Positions 9,713-17,729 of a DNA stretch of 64,000 bases are shown in pieces. Below the pieces are notes generated by a model. That model did no database searches. It was not told the DNA's origin and saw only the letters and a list, made by a program, of their open reading frames with translations. How positions within the stretch are numbered: the first letter of the stretch is position 1; each line of letters begins with the position of its first letter. Source of the stretch: Couchioplanes azureus (lineage in GTDB: Bacteria; Actinomycetota; Actinomycetes; Mycobacteriales; Micromonosporaceae); contig NZ_BMQY01000013.1 of assembly GCF_014648355.1 (NCBI RefSeq), positions 110,296 through 174,295 on the forward strand, written 5' to 3'. A program made the position numbers and the translations under genes.

Positions 9713-10061
9713 GCCGGCATGGGATGCGCATCGTAGCTTCGCGGCCGCAGGTTTCCCGGGATGCCTGCACTCGCCGCCATGCGCCACCGCTGGCCCCATG
9801 GACCGCGACAGGTTGGCTGCTCTACGTGATCGTTGGCCTGAGCATGAAGATGAATTCGGGGGGTTCCGGGATACATAGAGCACGCCGGCGCCGGTGGGCG
9901 TGATCCGCCGGAATCGACGACATGTTGAACGCAGCCCTCCAACAATTGGCGGCGTGATCGCCCAATGGCGACACGTCCCCCGGTTGCTGGGCACTCTCCT
10001 CGGCAGGCCAGCGTGCAGGCTGGGCTGGAACCAATCGGAATGTATGGTTGCCTGCATCGAG

Positions 10062-10202
10062 CTACCGGAAGCCGCCCGGCAGCGACCCCAGCGCCCAAAA
10101 GGTGTAGCCGCAGAATCCACAGAGCAAGAGGACCATCAGGATTCCCGCGATCAAGCTCCATGCGGGCTTGCTTCGTGACGTGCCGCCGGCGGGATTGAAC
10201 AT
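10062..10202 (-). CDS. 46-residue single-pass membrane peptide
   Basis: The frame from ATG 10202 to TAG 10062 encodes a short basic N-terminus (GGTSRSKPAWS), one hydrophobic segment LIAGILMVLLLCGFCGY and a short tail TFWALGSLPGGFR. This organisation is typical of genuine small membrane proteins of actinomycetes. The ribosome site is weak, and no neighbour suggests a role. It could be chance, but the clean hydrophobic segment in GC-rich DNA favours a real gene. Confidence 0.4.
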   Translation of the reverse strand: MFNPAGGTSRSKPAWSLIAGILMVLLLCGFCGYTFWALGSLPGGFR

Positions 10203-10377
10203 GTCCGTAGTATCGCCGACTCAATACCCAGTGTGGTCGCCAAGACGCACTCACATCGGCAGTTGAGGGCTACCGGCTGCGCGTCTCCGGCACCGACCGT
10301 CAGGTCAGCGCGCTGCCCGGCGCACGTAAGACGATAGAACCGGGTTGCTGATGGCTGGGCCTGTGCCAGGGTGGAGC

Positions 10378-10774
10378 ATGAGCCGCCAGTCAGAGGAGCC
10401 TCAGTCATTCGACGAGCCCGCCCCTCCCGCGAACCTAGACGTCTCCCACTCGGATCAGGCCGTCGGCGCATGGCCGCGCCCGATCAAGGAACGCCATTGG
10501 ATCGGACGAACACGGCATCCGCTGGCACATCCGTCGTCGTGAGATTCAAGCCGATGATCCGGCACTGCGGCGAATGCTGAAGCGGTCCGGCCTACGCGTT
10601 CTACACGCCTACGGTCCCCGTCCACGGGAAGTGTCCGGCCAGGAACGCCACTCGCTGGTGGAGAGAGTGAACCGGTTCGCCGCCGGCGAAGCCCCACCCC
10701 ACAGCTCTTTCTGGCTGGCGGAGTTTCGTAACGAAGATCGACAAGTCATGCTCGTGATCGAAGAGGCGTGCTGA
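10378..10774 (+). pseudogene. hypothetical gene with apparent +1 frameshift
   Basis: A frame starts at ATG 10378 with a good ribosome site (GGGTGGAG) and gives MSRQSEEPQSFDEPAP and so on to RPIKERHWIG. At about 10500 its coding character ends, while the next frame picks up at once with SDEHGIRWHIRRREIQADD and continues through MLKRSGLRVLHAYGPRPRE to a stop at 10774. The downstream half has no start codon of its own before 10574. A single extra base near 10500 would join both into one soluble protein of about 130 residues with no known motif. It may be a decayed gene or a sequencing error. Confidence 0.4.
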
Positions 10775-10929
10775 CGTGATCGTCGTTGTGGCCGAGGCCC
10801 AGACCTCGGCATGGCGGACGCACTCGACACTCAGCAAGTCAGGATGTCGGACGGGTATGGGCCGATCACTGGGTGTGACGGCCGCTCGCCCGCGCGCACG
10901 GTCGGCGGCAGATCCGGGCGTCGAGGGGG

Positions 10930-11661
10930 TCACACCGGCTTGCGCCATGTAGAGACGTGGCTCTCGGAGTCGTTCGTGAAGGGCCCGCCGTTCCAATCGG
11001 CGACACGTTGCTCGAGATGCATCCCGGCGAGCTGTGCCATCAGGTCGCATTCGGCCGGCCAGATGTAGCGGAAATTGCTGGCGCCATAGGTCACTGTGCC
11101 ATCGGGGCGTCGTCGGTAGTGATGCGACGTGCCGCGTTGAGTGGCCATGTCGTAGGTGTCGAAGCCGACGTGGTGCCGGCCGACGTGGAAGGGCACTGCC
11201 GCCTGCCCGGGCGGAAAACGCCGGATGCCGGGAACCCACAACTCGATGACGAACCGTCCGCCCGGCGCGAGGTGACGGGCAGCGTTGCGGAAGCAGGCGA
11301 CCTGCTCAGCCTGGGTGCGCAGGTTTCCGATGCTGTTCCAGACCAGGTATACGAGCGAAAATTGTCCGGGCATCGTGCTGGTCGCCATGTCGCCGACCAC
11401 AACGGGGATGTCTGCCCGTTTCTTGTGTAGCTGGTCAACCATCGGCTGTGAAAGCTCGATGCCGGATACGGACACGCCGCGTTCCACCAGAGGTATAGCC
11501 ACCCGCCCGGTACCGATCGCGAATTCCAGTGCGGGACCGTCGCCCGCCAGGTCAGTGAGGAAGTCGACCGCAGGATCGAGCACTTCGGGTGCGAACATGA
11601 AGGCGGACGTCTCGTCGTAACGTTCAGCCGTCTCGGCGTCCCAGAAGTCGCTGCTTGTCAT
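10930..11661 (-). CDS. class I SAM-dependent methyltransferase
   Basis: The protein has 243 residues. ATG 11661 was chosen because the family alignment begins at SSDFWDAETAERYDE; the frame also allows a longer N-terminus from 11721. Motif I is LEFAIGTGRVAIPL (about residues 46-59), with the acidic end of beta 2 in GIELS and a later LAPGGRFVIELW that fits motif III. It is a Rossmann-fold small-molecule-type methyltransferase with unknown acceptor. It stands alone between a frameshifted gene and a broken integrase, so context gives no pathway and cargo of a mobile element is possible. Confidence 0.75.
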   Translation of the reverse strand: MTSSDFWDAETAERYDETSAFMFAPEVLDPAVDFLTDLAGDGPALEFAIGTGRVAIPLVERGVSVSGIELSQPMVDQLHKKRADIPVVVGDMATSTMPGQFSLVYLVWNSIGNLRTQAEQVACFRNAARHLAPGGRFVIELWVPGIRRFPPGQAAVPFHVGRHHVGFDTYDMATQRGTSHHYRRRPDGTVTYGASNFRYIWPAECDLMAQLAGMHLEQRVADWNGGPFTNDSESHVSTWRKPV

Positions 11662-11699
11662 CCGAGCAGCCTGGACCATGACGGCGAGCACTAGCCACC

Positions 11700-12377
11700 G
11701 ATTTCTCGGCGAAGCACTCAACTCGGGAGAGTCGCTTGCTCTGCATGTACTGGAGGCCGTGTAGGCGGCGAGGAGGTAGTGGGGGTGCCGGTCGAGGTTC
11801 TTGCGTGCCCGGTCGGCGCATGGTGGTCTTGGGATCGGCGTGGCGGGCGGCGATCTGGACGCCGCGGAGGCTGACGCCGGCGTCGAGCACGGTGGTCACG
11901 AAGGTGTGGCGCATGGTGCTCACGAAGGTGTGGCGCATGGTGCTCACGAAGGTGTGGCGCAGCATGTGCGGGTGCATCCTCGGCATCCGAATACCGGCGC
12001 TGGCGGCGAGGTGCTTGAGCCGGCGGGTCGCGGCGCGCCGATCCATCCTGGCACCAGTGGTGTTGCGCAGGATTGGCCCGCTGCCGCGTTCGCCGATGGC
12101 CCGGTCGACGGCTCGGGCCACCGCGGGTGGTAGCGGGACCAGGACGACCTTGCCACCCTTCCTGCAGCCAGCGCACGTACCGTTCGACGTCGACCCGGCA
12201 CGCTGTCGGCAAGTGGAGGTCCTGATCGCTGCACCAGCGCAGGAAGACGCCCAGGTCGGAGTCGGTGTGCACGCGTGGCTGGCCGCGGTAACGGCCCAGC
12301 AGAGCGGACACCGCGGCCCGCACGACGAGCTGATCGGAAGAGACGACGTCGGACACGGAGGTGGGAAAGGCAGTCAT
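11700..12377 (-). pseudogene. tyrosine integrase with internal deletion and frameshifts
   Basis: The N-terminal core-binding domain is intact from ATG 12377 (VVRAAVSALLGRYRGQPRVH, DLGVFLRWCSDQDL, VERYVRWLQEG). The reading then jumps frame to GKVVLVPLPPAVARAVDRA, which belongs to the late catalytic domain. The intervening part, including the first catalytic arginine, is deleted. The HxLRH box is present (HPHMLRHTF) but followed by an in-frame repeat, and after DPKTTMR another frameshift removes the terminal tyrosine region from frame. It cannot be active. Confidence 0.7.
11896..11960 (-). repeat. 24-bp tandem repeat inside integrase catalytic box
   Basis: A 24-base unit occurs at 11896-11919 and 11920-11943, with a partial third copy at 11944-11960. 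It is in frame and multiplies the active-site segment, giving RHTFVSTM RHTFVSTM RHTFVTTV. This fits replication slippage in a gene no longer under selection. Confidence 0.8.
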
Positions 12378-12639
12378 ACACCACCGTGCGTCACCAGCGA
12401 CGATGAGCACCAGCGAGCACCGAGCGGCATGTGAGTGCATCGACCGGGAGGCGGAGCCATCCCGAACGCGTCACGTGGGCGCACAGGGAAACCGACTACG
12501 AGGCCACGTCGGGTCGGCAACCCCGCCTTCCACCCGTCCCCGGCACCTACGCGGCGAGGCGAGCCGCCGAACCCGCATCCACCGCCCGGGCAGCCCGGTC
12601 ACCCTCGACCTGGAGACTCTTCGGGGCGTCACCCGGAAC

Positions 12640-12879
12640 CGCCGGCTGAGCCCGGTCCGGACGACCCTGCACGACTGGACCACGGACGCCTACGCCCGGG
12701 GTGCCTACAGCTTCGTCACGCCGGGCGTGGCCAACCCCGCGGCGGCACTGGCGCAGCCGGTCGGCGGCGTCGTCTTCCTCGCGGGTGAGGCGACCAGCAT
12801 CACCGATCCCACCACGGTCCACGGTGCCTACGACACCGGACGGCGGGCGGCTGGAGAAGCACTCCACGCCCTGCCGTAG
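12640..12879 (+). pseudogene. flavin amine oxidase, C-terminal fragment
   Basis: The last 75 or so residues of this frame match the end of FAD-dependent amine oxidases: DWTTDAYARGAYSFVTPG, then VFLAGEATS, then TTVHGAYDTGRRAAGEAL, the region that closes over the flavin. The N-terminal FAD-binding part is absent, and the sequence before about 12640 is unrelated. The fragment lies 100 bases from, and convergent with, the KAS III-like operon. A former tryptophan or amine oxidase serving that pathway is conceivable but cannot be shown. Confidence 0.65.
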
Positions 12880-12985
12880 ATCTGCCCACCACGTTGGGCC
12901 GAAGGCCGGTCCTGCGGGGCCCTCGAGGCTGACCGCGGGACACCCCGCCGCCTGCACACCGGCCACTGGTTGGGCGTGCGAGGGT

Positions 12986-14005
12986 TCAGGTCGCGCCTTG
13001 CCAGCGGATCGCGGCCGCGCCGGCGAAGTCGCCCGCGTGGGCGAACCCGGCGAGTACGACGAGGTCGCCGGCGCGGACCCGGCCGGAGCGCAGCGTCTCG
13101 TCCAGCGTGATCGGAATGGCCGCGCCGAAGAGGTTGCCGCACCGGTCGAAGGTGTCCGGGTGGCGGTCGGCGGGTACCTTCAGTGCTTCCCGCCAGTTCT
13201 GCAGGAACCGGCGGTTGGGCTGGTTGGTCACGAGCGTGCCGATGTCGGTGGTAGGCACGCCGAGCCGGTCGCACAGGTCGGTGACGGCCGCGGGCACCAG
13301 GCGGTTCCCCCGGGCGAGAACCTCGGCGACGTTCTCCTCGGTGAAACCGATCCGCAGCTGCGATCGGCCCGGTTCCCAGTACCGGCGGCCGTCGTCGAGG
13401 GTCGCGGTCATCTCGCCGGCGTGCGCGCCGAGGTGCCACGCGGTGACGTCCAGGACGGGCGAGCACGCGGAGGTCGTGAGGTATCCGACGCCGCAGCCGT
13501 CGCCGGGGATCGCGGCCTGCGGCAGCCGACGCACCAGCGACTGGGTGAACAGCTGACCGGCGGCCGTCTGCGCGTTGCAGATCAGCGCGGAGGTCGCGCC
13601 GGTACCGGTCAGCAGCTGCCGGGCGAGCTTGAGCATGTACACGAACGACGCGCAGCCGGCGTTCGCGACGTCCACCAGCCATTCCGGGGCCATGCCGAGC
13701 CGGCGCGCCACCTCGGTCCCGGCGCCGACGAACGGAACGTCGGGCAGTTGGCTGTGCACCAGCAGGGCGTCGACGCCCCGGATCGCGGCCGCACCGTGCC
13801 GGTCGATGAGCGGTTGCACCGCGCGCTCGATGAGATCCACGTTGGTGTCGCCGCGCTTGACGTGATGGCGGTACCGGGGCGCCTTGAACATGGCGCTGTC
13901 CCGCAGCGGGTCCGCGGGACCCGGCCCCTCGGGGTGCGGGTCCGGCGGTACGGGCGGGCCGGGCAGGTAGCCGGCGACGTCGACGAGGCTGACCACGGTC
14001 CTCAT
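12986..14005 (-). CDS. KAS III-like condensing enzyme
   Basis: The protein has 339 residues, with its start at 14005 overlapping the preceding stop by ATGA. The thiolase fold is evident, with active-site Cys118 in VANAGCASFVY. The residue usually His in HQAN is Asn261 in TNQPNRRFL, while the Asn of the GN motif is kept (Asn291, CGNLFGAAIP). The altered triad suggests a specialised acyl transfer or condensation rather than normal fatty-acid initiation. It is the last gene of a coupled set with a ThDP enzyme and a cyclase-like protein. The same three types form the carbazole core in neocarazostatin/carquinostatin pathways (NzsJ/CqsB3 role). The substrate here is inferred, not shown. Confidence 0.75.
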   Translation of the reverse strand: MRTVVSLVDVAGYLPGPPVPPDPHPEGPGPADPLRDSAMFKAPRYRHHVKRGDTNVDLIERAVQPLIDRHGAAAIRGVDALLVHSQLPDVPFVGAGTEVARRLGMAPEWLVDVANAGCASFVYMLKLARQLLTGTGATSALICNAQTAAGQLFTQSLVRRLPQAAIPGDGCGVGYLTTSACSPVLDVTAWHLGAHAGEMTATLDDGRRYWEPGRSQLRIGFTEENVAEVLARGNRLVPAAVTDLCDRLGVPTTDIGTLVTNQPNRRFLQNWREALKVPADRHPDTFDRCGNLFGAAIPITLDETLRSGRVRAGDLVVLAGFAHAGDFAGAAAIRWQGAT

Positions 14006-14655
14006 CGCGCGACCTTCGTGGCCGGTGGCACGCTGACCGGCAGGCCGTTGCGGTGCCGGTGCTCCAGAATCGTCCTGAGATTGCGCATCTCCAGCGCGTG
14101 CCCGGCGGCGAACAGGTCCCAGTACTGGCCGACCCAGGGCCGGTCCGGGCGCGGTGCTAGATCGGGCCGGGGATTGCGGTCGTAGTGGGGATGCCGGCAG
14201 TTGGTCCAGGTGATCACGGCGCCCGCCCGGCCGAGGACCGCCTCGGCGGGGACGACCCGCATCAGGTAGATCATCCACAGGTCGTCGCCGCTGTCCCAGG
14301 CGCAGTGGTAGTCCACTGTCATGGCCTCGGGTTGCGTCCGTACCCGGCAGTAGATCGCGGTGTCGGGGTCCAGTCGGTCGCGCCCGACCCAGAGACCCGG
14401 CAGGCCGGCCGGCCTGAAGTCGCGGACGCTGTACGTCCACTCTTCCAGGTGGTGACCCCGGCTCAGGTACGCGTACGCGTCGTCCGGGGGGCAGTCGACG
14501 TGCTCGACGACGGTGCAGTGCTGCCCGTACACCTGCTCATGGGGGTAGCTGGGCCGGGTCATCTCCTGACAGCGCGCCATCAGCTCGGCGACGTCGGTGT
14601 TCTCGACCCGGACCAGGCCGGGGATGTCAGCCAACATGGACTCGTCCGCGCTCAC
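14002..14655 (-). CDS. cyclase-like (SRPBCC-type) protein
   Basis: The protein has 217 residues. The GTG start at 14655 is set by AGGAGG 5 bases upstream and lies inside the end of the ThDP gene (29-base overlap). The sequence CTVVEHVDCPPDDAYAYLSRG and HHLEEWTYSVRDF resembles the opening of START/SRPBCC hydrophobic-pocket proteins, followed by alternating beta strands (AIYCRVRTQPEAMTVDYH). In carbazole pathways a protein in this position (CqsB2/NzsI) promotes ring closure of the ThDP and KAS III products, and that role is plausible here. It could equally be an aromatase or ligand-binding protein of another pathway. Confidence 0.6.
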   Translation of the reverse strand: MSADESMLADIPGLVRVENTDVAELMARCQEMTRPSYPHEQVYGQHCTVVEHVDCPPDDAYAYLSRGHHLEEWTYSVRDFRPAGLPGLWVGRDRLDPDTAIYCRVRTQPEAMTVDYHCAWDSGDDLWMIYLMRVVPAEAVLGRAGAVITWTNCRHPHYDRNPRPDLAPRPDRPWVGQYWDLFAAGHALEMRNLRTILEHRHRNGLPVSVPPATKVAR

Positions 14656-16312
14656 TGCGACCTCCTGGAGAAGACGGCTGGCCGGCGGCCAGAAACGGAA
14701 GGAACGGGGGCACCTCGTGGGGATCGAGGTCCAGCGCGACGAACGCCGGACCGGGGGCCGCGTTCGTGCGCAGGAGGGCCCGGTGCAGCGCCGCCGCGTC
14801 ATCGGCCCGGGTCACGTCGAGGCGGGGGAACGTCGCGGCCACCCCGGCCCCGATGTCGGCCGGGTGGAACAGGTTGTAGCTGTAGTCGCCCGGGTAGAAC
14901 AGGGTCTCGCGGCTGACGCACATGGCGTGGGCATTGTTGTTGAGGACGACGAAGGTCACCGGCGCGTCGTATTCCACCGCCGTGTGCACCTCCATGCCGT
15001 GCATGAAGAAGGCACCGTCGCCCGCGATGACGTAGGTGCGGCGTCCGGTGGCGAGCCCGGCGCCGATACCGGCGCCGAAGGTGTATCCCATGCCGCCCAT
15101 GCCGACGGCCACCACGAACCGTCCCCGCCGCGGAGCGGGCAGAAGGTGTATCGCGGCGGCACCGGTGTTACCGGCGTCGACGAAGACGTGCGCGTCGGCG
15201 GGAAGCGCGGCGCCGACCGCGGTCATCGCCGCGGCGAGGGAGGTGCCCGCGGTGTCCGGCAGGGGCACCGGCCCGGCGTGGCCCGGCCGGGGACGGGGTG
15301 CGGGGTCCAGCTGGTCGAGCAGATCACGCAGCGCTCCACGCACGTCGCCGCGCAGGGCGATGCCGGAGACGAACGGCGGCTCCGGACCGACGGCGATCAC
15401 CAGGGTGGCGGCGAGCGCCCCGTCCAGGCCGCCGCGGGCCATCATCGGCAGCCGGGTCCCGACGAGCAGGCAGATGTCGGCCTGCCGCAGGCACCGCTCC
15501 ACCGTGGGATGTCCCATCACACCGGCCACGCCGGCGAAGGCGGGGTCGCGGTTGTCGAAGACGTCCTTGGCGTCAGGCGTGACCGCGACCCACGCACCCA
15601 GTCGGTGGACCAGCTCCGCCAGCTCCGTGCGAGCGTCGGCCGCCGCCACGCCCTCCCCCGCGACGACCAGGACCCGGTCGGCTCCCCGCAGGGCACGTGC
15701 CGCCCGGCGGCGTACGCCCGGATCTCCGGCGGGAGGCCGCGGCGCCACCGGCGCCGGGCTGGCGGACGGCACCTCGATGATCGCCTGCTGCACGTCCTTG
15801 GGCAGCAGCAGGACCGCGGGCCCGCGCGGGTCTCCCAGCGCCGCCGCGATCGCGCGCGGCAGCACCTCGACGATCTCCGCGGGTGCGGTGACCCGGCGGC
15901 AGAAACGGGCGATCGGCGCGAACACCTGCCCGGCGTCGAACGAGCCGGCCAGGCCGCTGGAGTCCTGGAACGCGCCGAGGCCCGCCGACGCCGTCGGCGG
16001 CTGCCCGACCAGCGCGAGTATCGGCACACGTGAGGCGTGCGCCTCGGCCAGGCCCGGCACCAGGTTCATCGCCCCGCCACCGGAGGTGGCGGCGACGACG
16101 CCCAGGCTTCCGCGGGTACGCGCGGAGCCGTCAGCCATCGTGGCGGCGGAGAACTCGTGCTTGGCGACGACCCCCCGCAGTGAGGTCGGTCCGGCGTGGA
16201 CCGCGTCGTAGATGTCCTCGATGTTCGCACCGCCGACTCCGAAGAGGTGTCCCACACCGGCCCGGGCCAGCTCACGGACGAGGTAGTCGACGACGCGCAG
16301 GCGCTCGGTCAT
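14627..16312 (-). CDS. ThDP-dependent enzyme (acetolactate synthase-like)
   Basis: The protein has 561 residues, with ATG 16312 overlapping the regulator stop. It has the usual three domains. The N-terminal Pyr domain contains the activating Glu53 in KHEFSAATMADG, the middle domain lies at about 190-330, and the PP domain carries the ThDP/Mg motif GDGAFF (about residue 430) ending in VVLNNN. It belongs to the IlvB-like superfamily, which decarboxylates 2-oxo acids and often joins the product to a second carbonyl. Next to KAS III-like and cyclase-like genes the likely role is acyloin formation, as NzsH/CqsB1 does with indole-3-pyruvate. Plain acetolactate synthase is less likely, since no regulatory subunit gene is near. 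Confidence 0.75.
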   Translation of the reverse strand: MTERLRVVDYLVRELARAGVGHLFGVGGANIEDIYDAVHAGPTSLRGVVAKHEFSAATMADGSARTRGSLGVVAATSGGGAMNLVPGLAEAHASRVPILALVGQPPTASAGLGAFQDSSGLAGSFDAGQVFAPIARFCRRVTAPAEIVEVLPRAIAAALGDPRGPAVLLLPKDVQQAIIEVPSASPAPVAPRPPAGDPGVRRRAARALRGADRVLVVAGEGVAAADARTELAELVHRLGAWVAVTPDAKDVFDNRDPAFAGVAGVMGHPTVERCLRQADICLLVGTRLPMMARGGLDGALAATLVIAVGPEPPFVSGIALRGDVRGALRDLLDQLDPAPRPRPGHAGPVPLPDTAGTSLAAAMTAVGAALPADAHVFVDAGNTGAAAIHLLPAPRRGRFVVAVGMGGMGYTFGAGIGAGLATGRRTYVIAGDGAFFMHGMEVHTAVEYDAPVTFVVLNNNAHAMCVSRETLFYPGDYSYNLFHPADIGAGVAATFPRLDVTRADDAAALHRALLRTNAAPGPAFVALDLDPHEVPPFLPFLAAGQPSSPGGRSERGRVHVG

Positions 16313-17325
16313 GCCGCCGGGATCCCGGCCTGCTCGGCCGCGGCGGCGAGGCCGGCCGGGGTGGTCAGTTGGAAGCGATGCCGGTACTCGGTCGGTGTCA
16401 GCTCCAGCACCCGGCCGAACGAGCGGAAGAACGTCTCCGGCTTGGTGAACCCGCAGCGTCGGGCGACCTGGCCGATCGGCAGGTCGGTCGTCTCCAGCAG
16501 CTTGCGGGCGCGAGCGATGCGCATCGCCTCGATGTACTGGCCGGGTGTGACGCCGACCTCGCGGCGGAACACCCGGGCGAAGTTGCGCGGGCTCATGGCG
16601 GCCTGTTCGGCGATCTCGGGTACGGCGAGCTGCCGCTCCAGGTTGTCCATGATCCACTCCTGGGCGGCGCGGATCGGCGGGTGATCGGCGAGCTGCGCGT
16701 CCAGAATCGCGCTGAACTGCGACTGTCCGCCGTGCCGCTTGAAGAACAGGACCAGGAACCGAGCCACCTCGAGCGCGAACGGTGCGCCATGGTCCTCCTC
16801 GACCAGAGCCAACGACATGTCGAGTCCGGTGGAGACGCCGGCTGACGTCACGTACGGGGCGTCCCACACGAAGATCGGCTCCGGGTCCACGATGACGTCC
16901 GGGTAGCGGCGCGCCATCTCCGCGGCGAACGCCCAATGGGTGGTGGCCCGCCGCCCGGCCAGCAGGCCCGCCTCGGCGAGCAGGAACGACCCGCCGCAGA
17001 CCGACGCCACCCGGCGGGAGCGCGCGGCGGCGGCACGGATCCACGACACGAGCCGCGCGTCGGCGAGGGCGTCGTTCAGCCCCCAGCCGCCGGGTACGAG
17101 CAGGGTGTCGATCGGTCCGCTCCCCGCCTCCAGCGGCGCCGCCTCGATCACCACGCCGGAACACGCGCGTACCAACGGGGCGTCGGCGGAGACGAACTCG
17201 ACGCGATACCCACCTTCCGGGTCACTGAGCAGCCGGTTCGAGGTGTCGAACACCTCGACCGGCCCGGTGATGTCCAGAGCCTGCGCGCCCGGATAGGCAA
17301 CCACTACGATTCGTCGCTGTTTCAC
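16309..17325 (-). CDS. GlxA-family transcriptional regulator
   Basis: The protein is about 338 residues from GTG 17325; an upstream ATG at 17406 would add a poor 27-residue leader. The N-terminal DJ-1/PfpI domain (IVVVAYPGAQALDITGPVEV) has the nucleophile-elbow cysteine in ASVCGGSFLLAEAGLL. The C-terminal AraC-type double helix-turn-helix covers the last 100 residues, with MSPRNFARVFRREVGVTPGQ and GFTKPETFFRSFGR. Its stop overlaps the ThDP gene start, so it is transcribed with the pathway and probably controls it, perhaps sensing a product. It is divergent from the urea transport operon. Confidence 0.85.
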   Translation of the reverse strand: MKQRRIVVVAYPGAQALDITGPVEVFDTSNRLLSDPEGGYRVEFVSADAPLVRACSGVVIEAAPLEAGSGPIDTLLVPGGWGLNDALADARLVSWIRAAAARSRRVASVCGGSFLLAEAGLLAGRRATTHWAFAAEMARRYPDVIVDPEPIFVWDAPYVTSAGVSTGLDMSLALVEEDHGAPFALEVARFLVLFFKRHGGQSQFSAILDAQLADHPPIRAAQEWIMDNLERQLAVPEIAEQAAMSPRNFARVFRREVGVTPGQYIEAMRIARARKLLETTDLPIGQVARRCGFTKPETFFRSFGRVLELTPTEYRHRFQLTTPAGLAAAAEQAGIPAA

Positions 17326-17484
17326 GCACCGAGCGTCCAACCTGGGCGCCGGGACGGCAATGTCAAAGCAGTGACGAATCCGGCCAGGACGGTCATGTCC
17401 GTACACCCGAGACGGATGGCGACGGCGTCCATCTTGTCCGCCGCCGGCCTTCTGCCGGGTTCCCGGCTGCCGGAAAAGCTCGCA

Positions 17485-17522
17485 GAAACGACCAAGTGAG
17501 GGCGACGTAACAGATCTGAAAC
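17485..17522 (+). promoter_or_regulatory. GlnR-like nitrogen-control site
   Basis: Four 5-base half-sites follow one another at exact 11-base spacing: GAAAC 17485-17489, GTGAG 17496-17500, GTAAC 17507-17511 and GAAAC 17518-17522. The last pair fits the published actinomycete GlnR pattern GTnAC-n6-GAAAC, and the first pair is weaker. The array lies about 210 bases before the urtA start, in the gap to the divergent regulator gene. It predicts nitrogen-dependent control of urea uptake and urease. Confidence 0.6.
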
Positions 17523-17729
17523 CATTCTCCCGGACGCTGTTGAGGACAGGCGGAGCTACCGCTGTACCGACGAGTCACAAATACCTTGGGCACGGGAGGT
17601 CGAGGCGCCGCCAATCGCACGGCAGCGGCGCTCGATATCGACGCGTGCACATTTCCCGCACCCGTGAATACGGCACGCAGCGTCGCGGCGCCAGCGGTTC
17701 TCGCTCCCCCGTGGAGCAGGGGAGGTCTC

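Noticed and set aside
14627..16312. Biosynthetic acetolactate synthase of branched-chain amino acid synthesis
   Set aside because: No ilvN or ilvC neighbours; coupled instead to KAS III-like and cyclase-like genes under a GlxA-type regulator.
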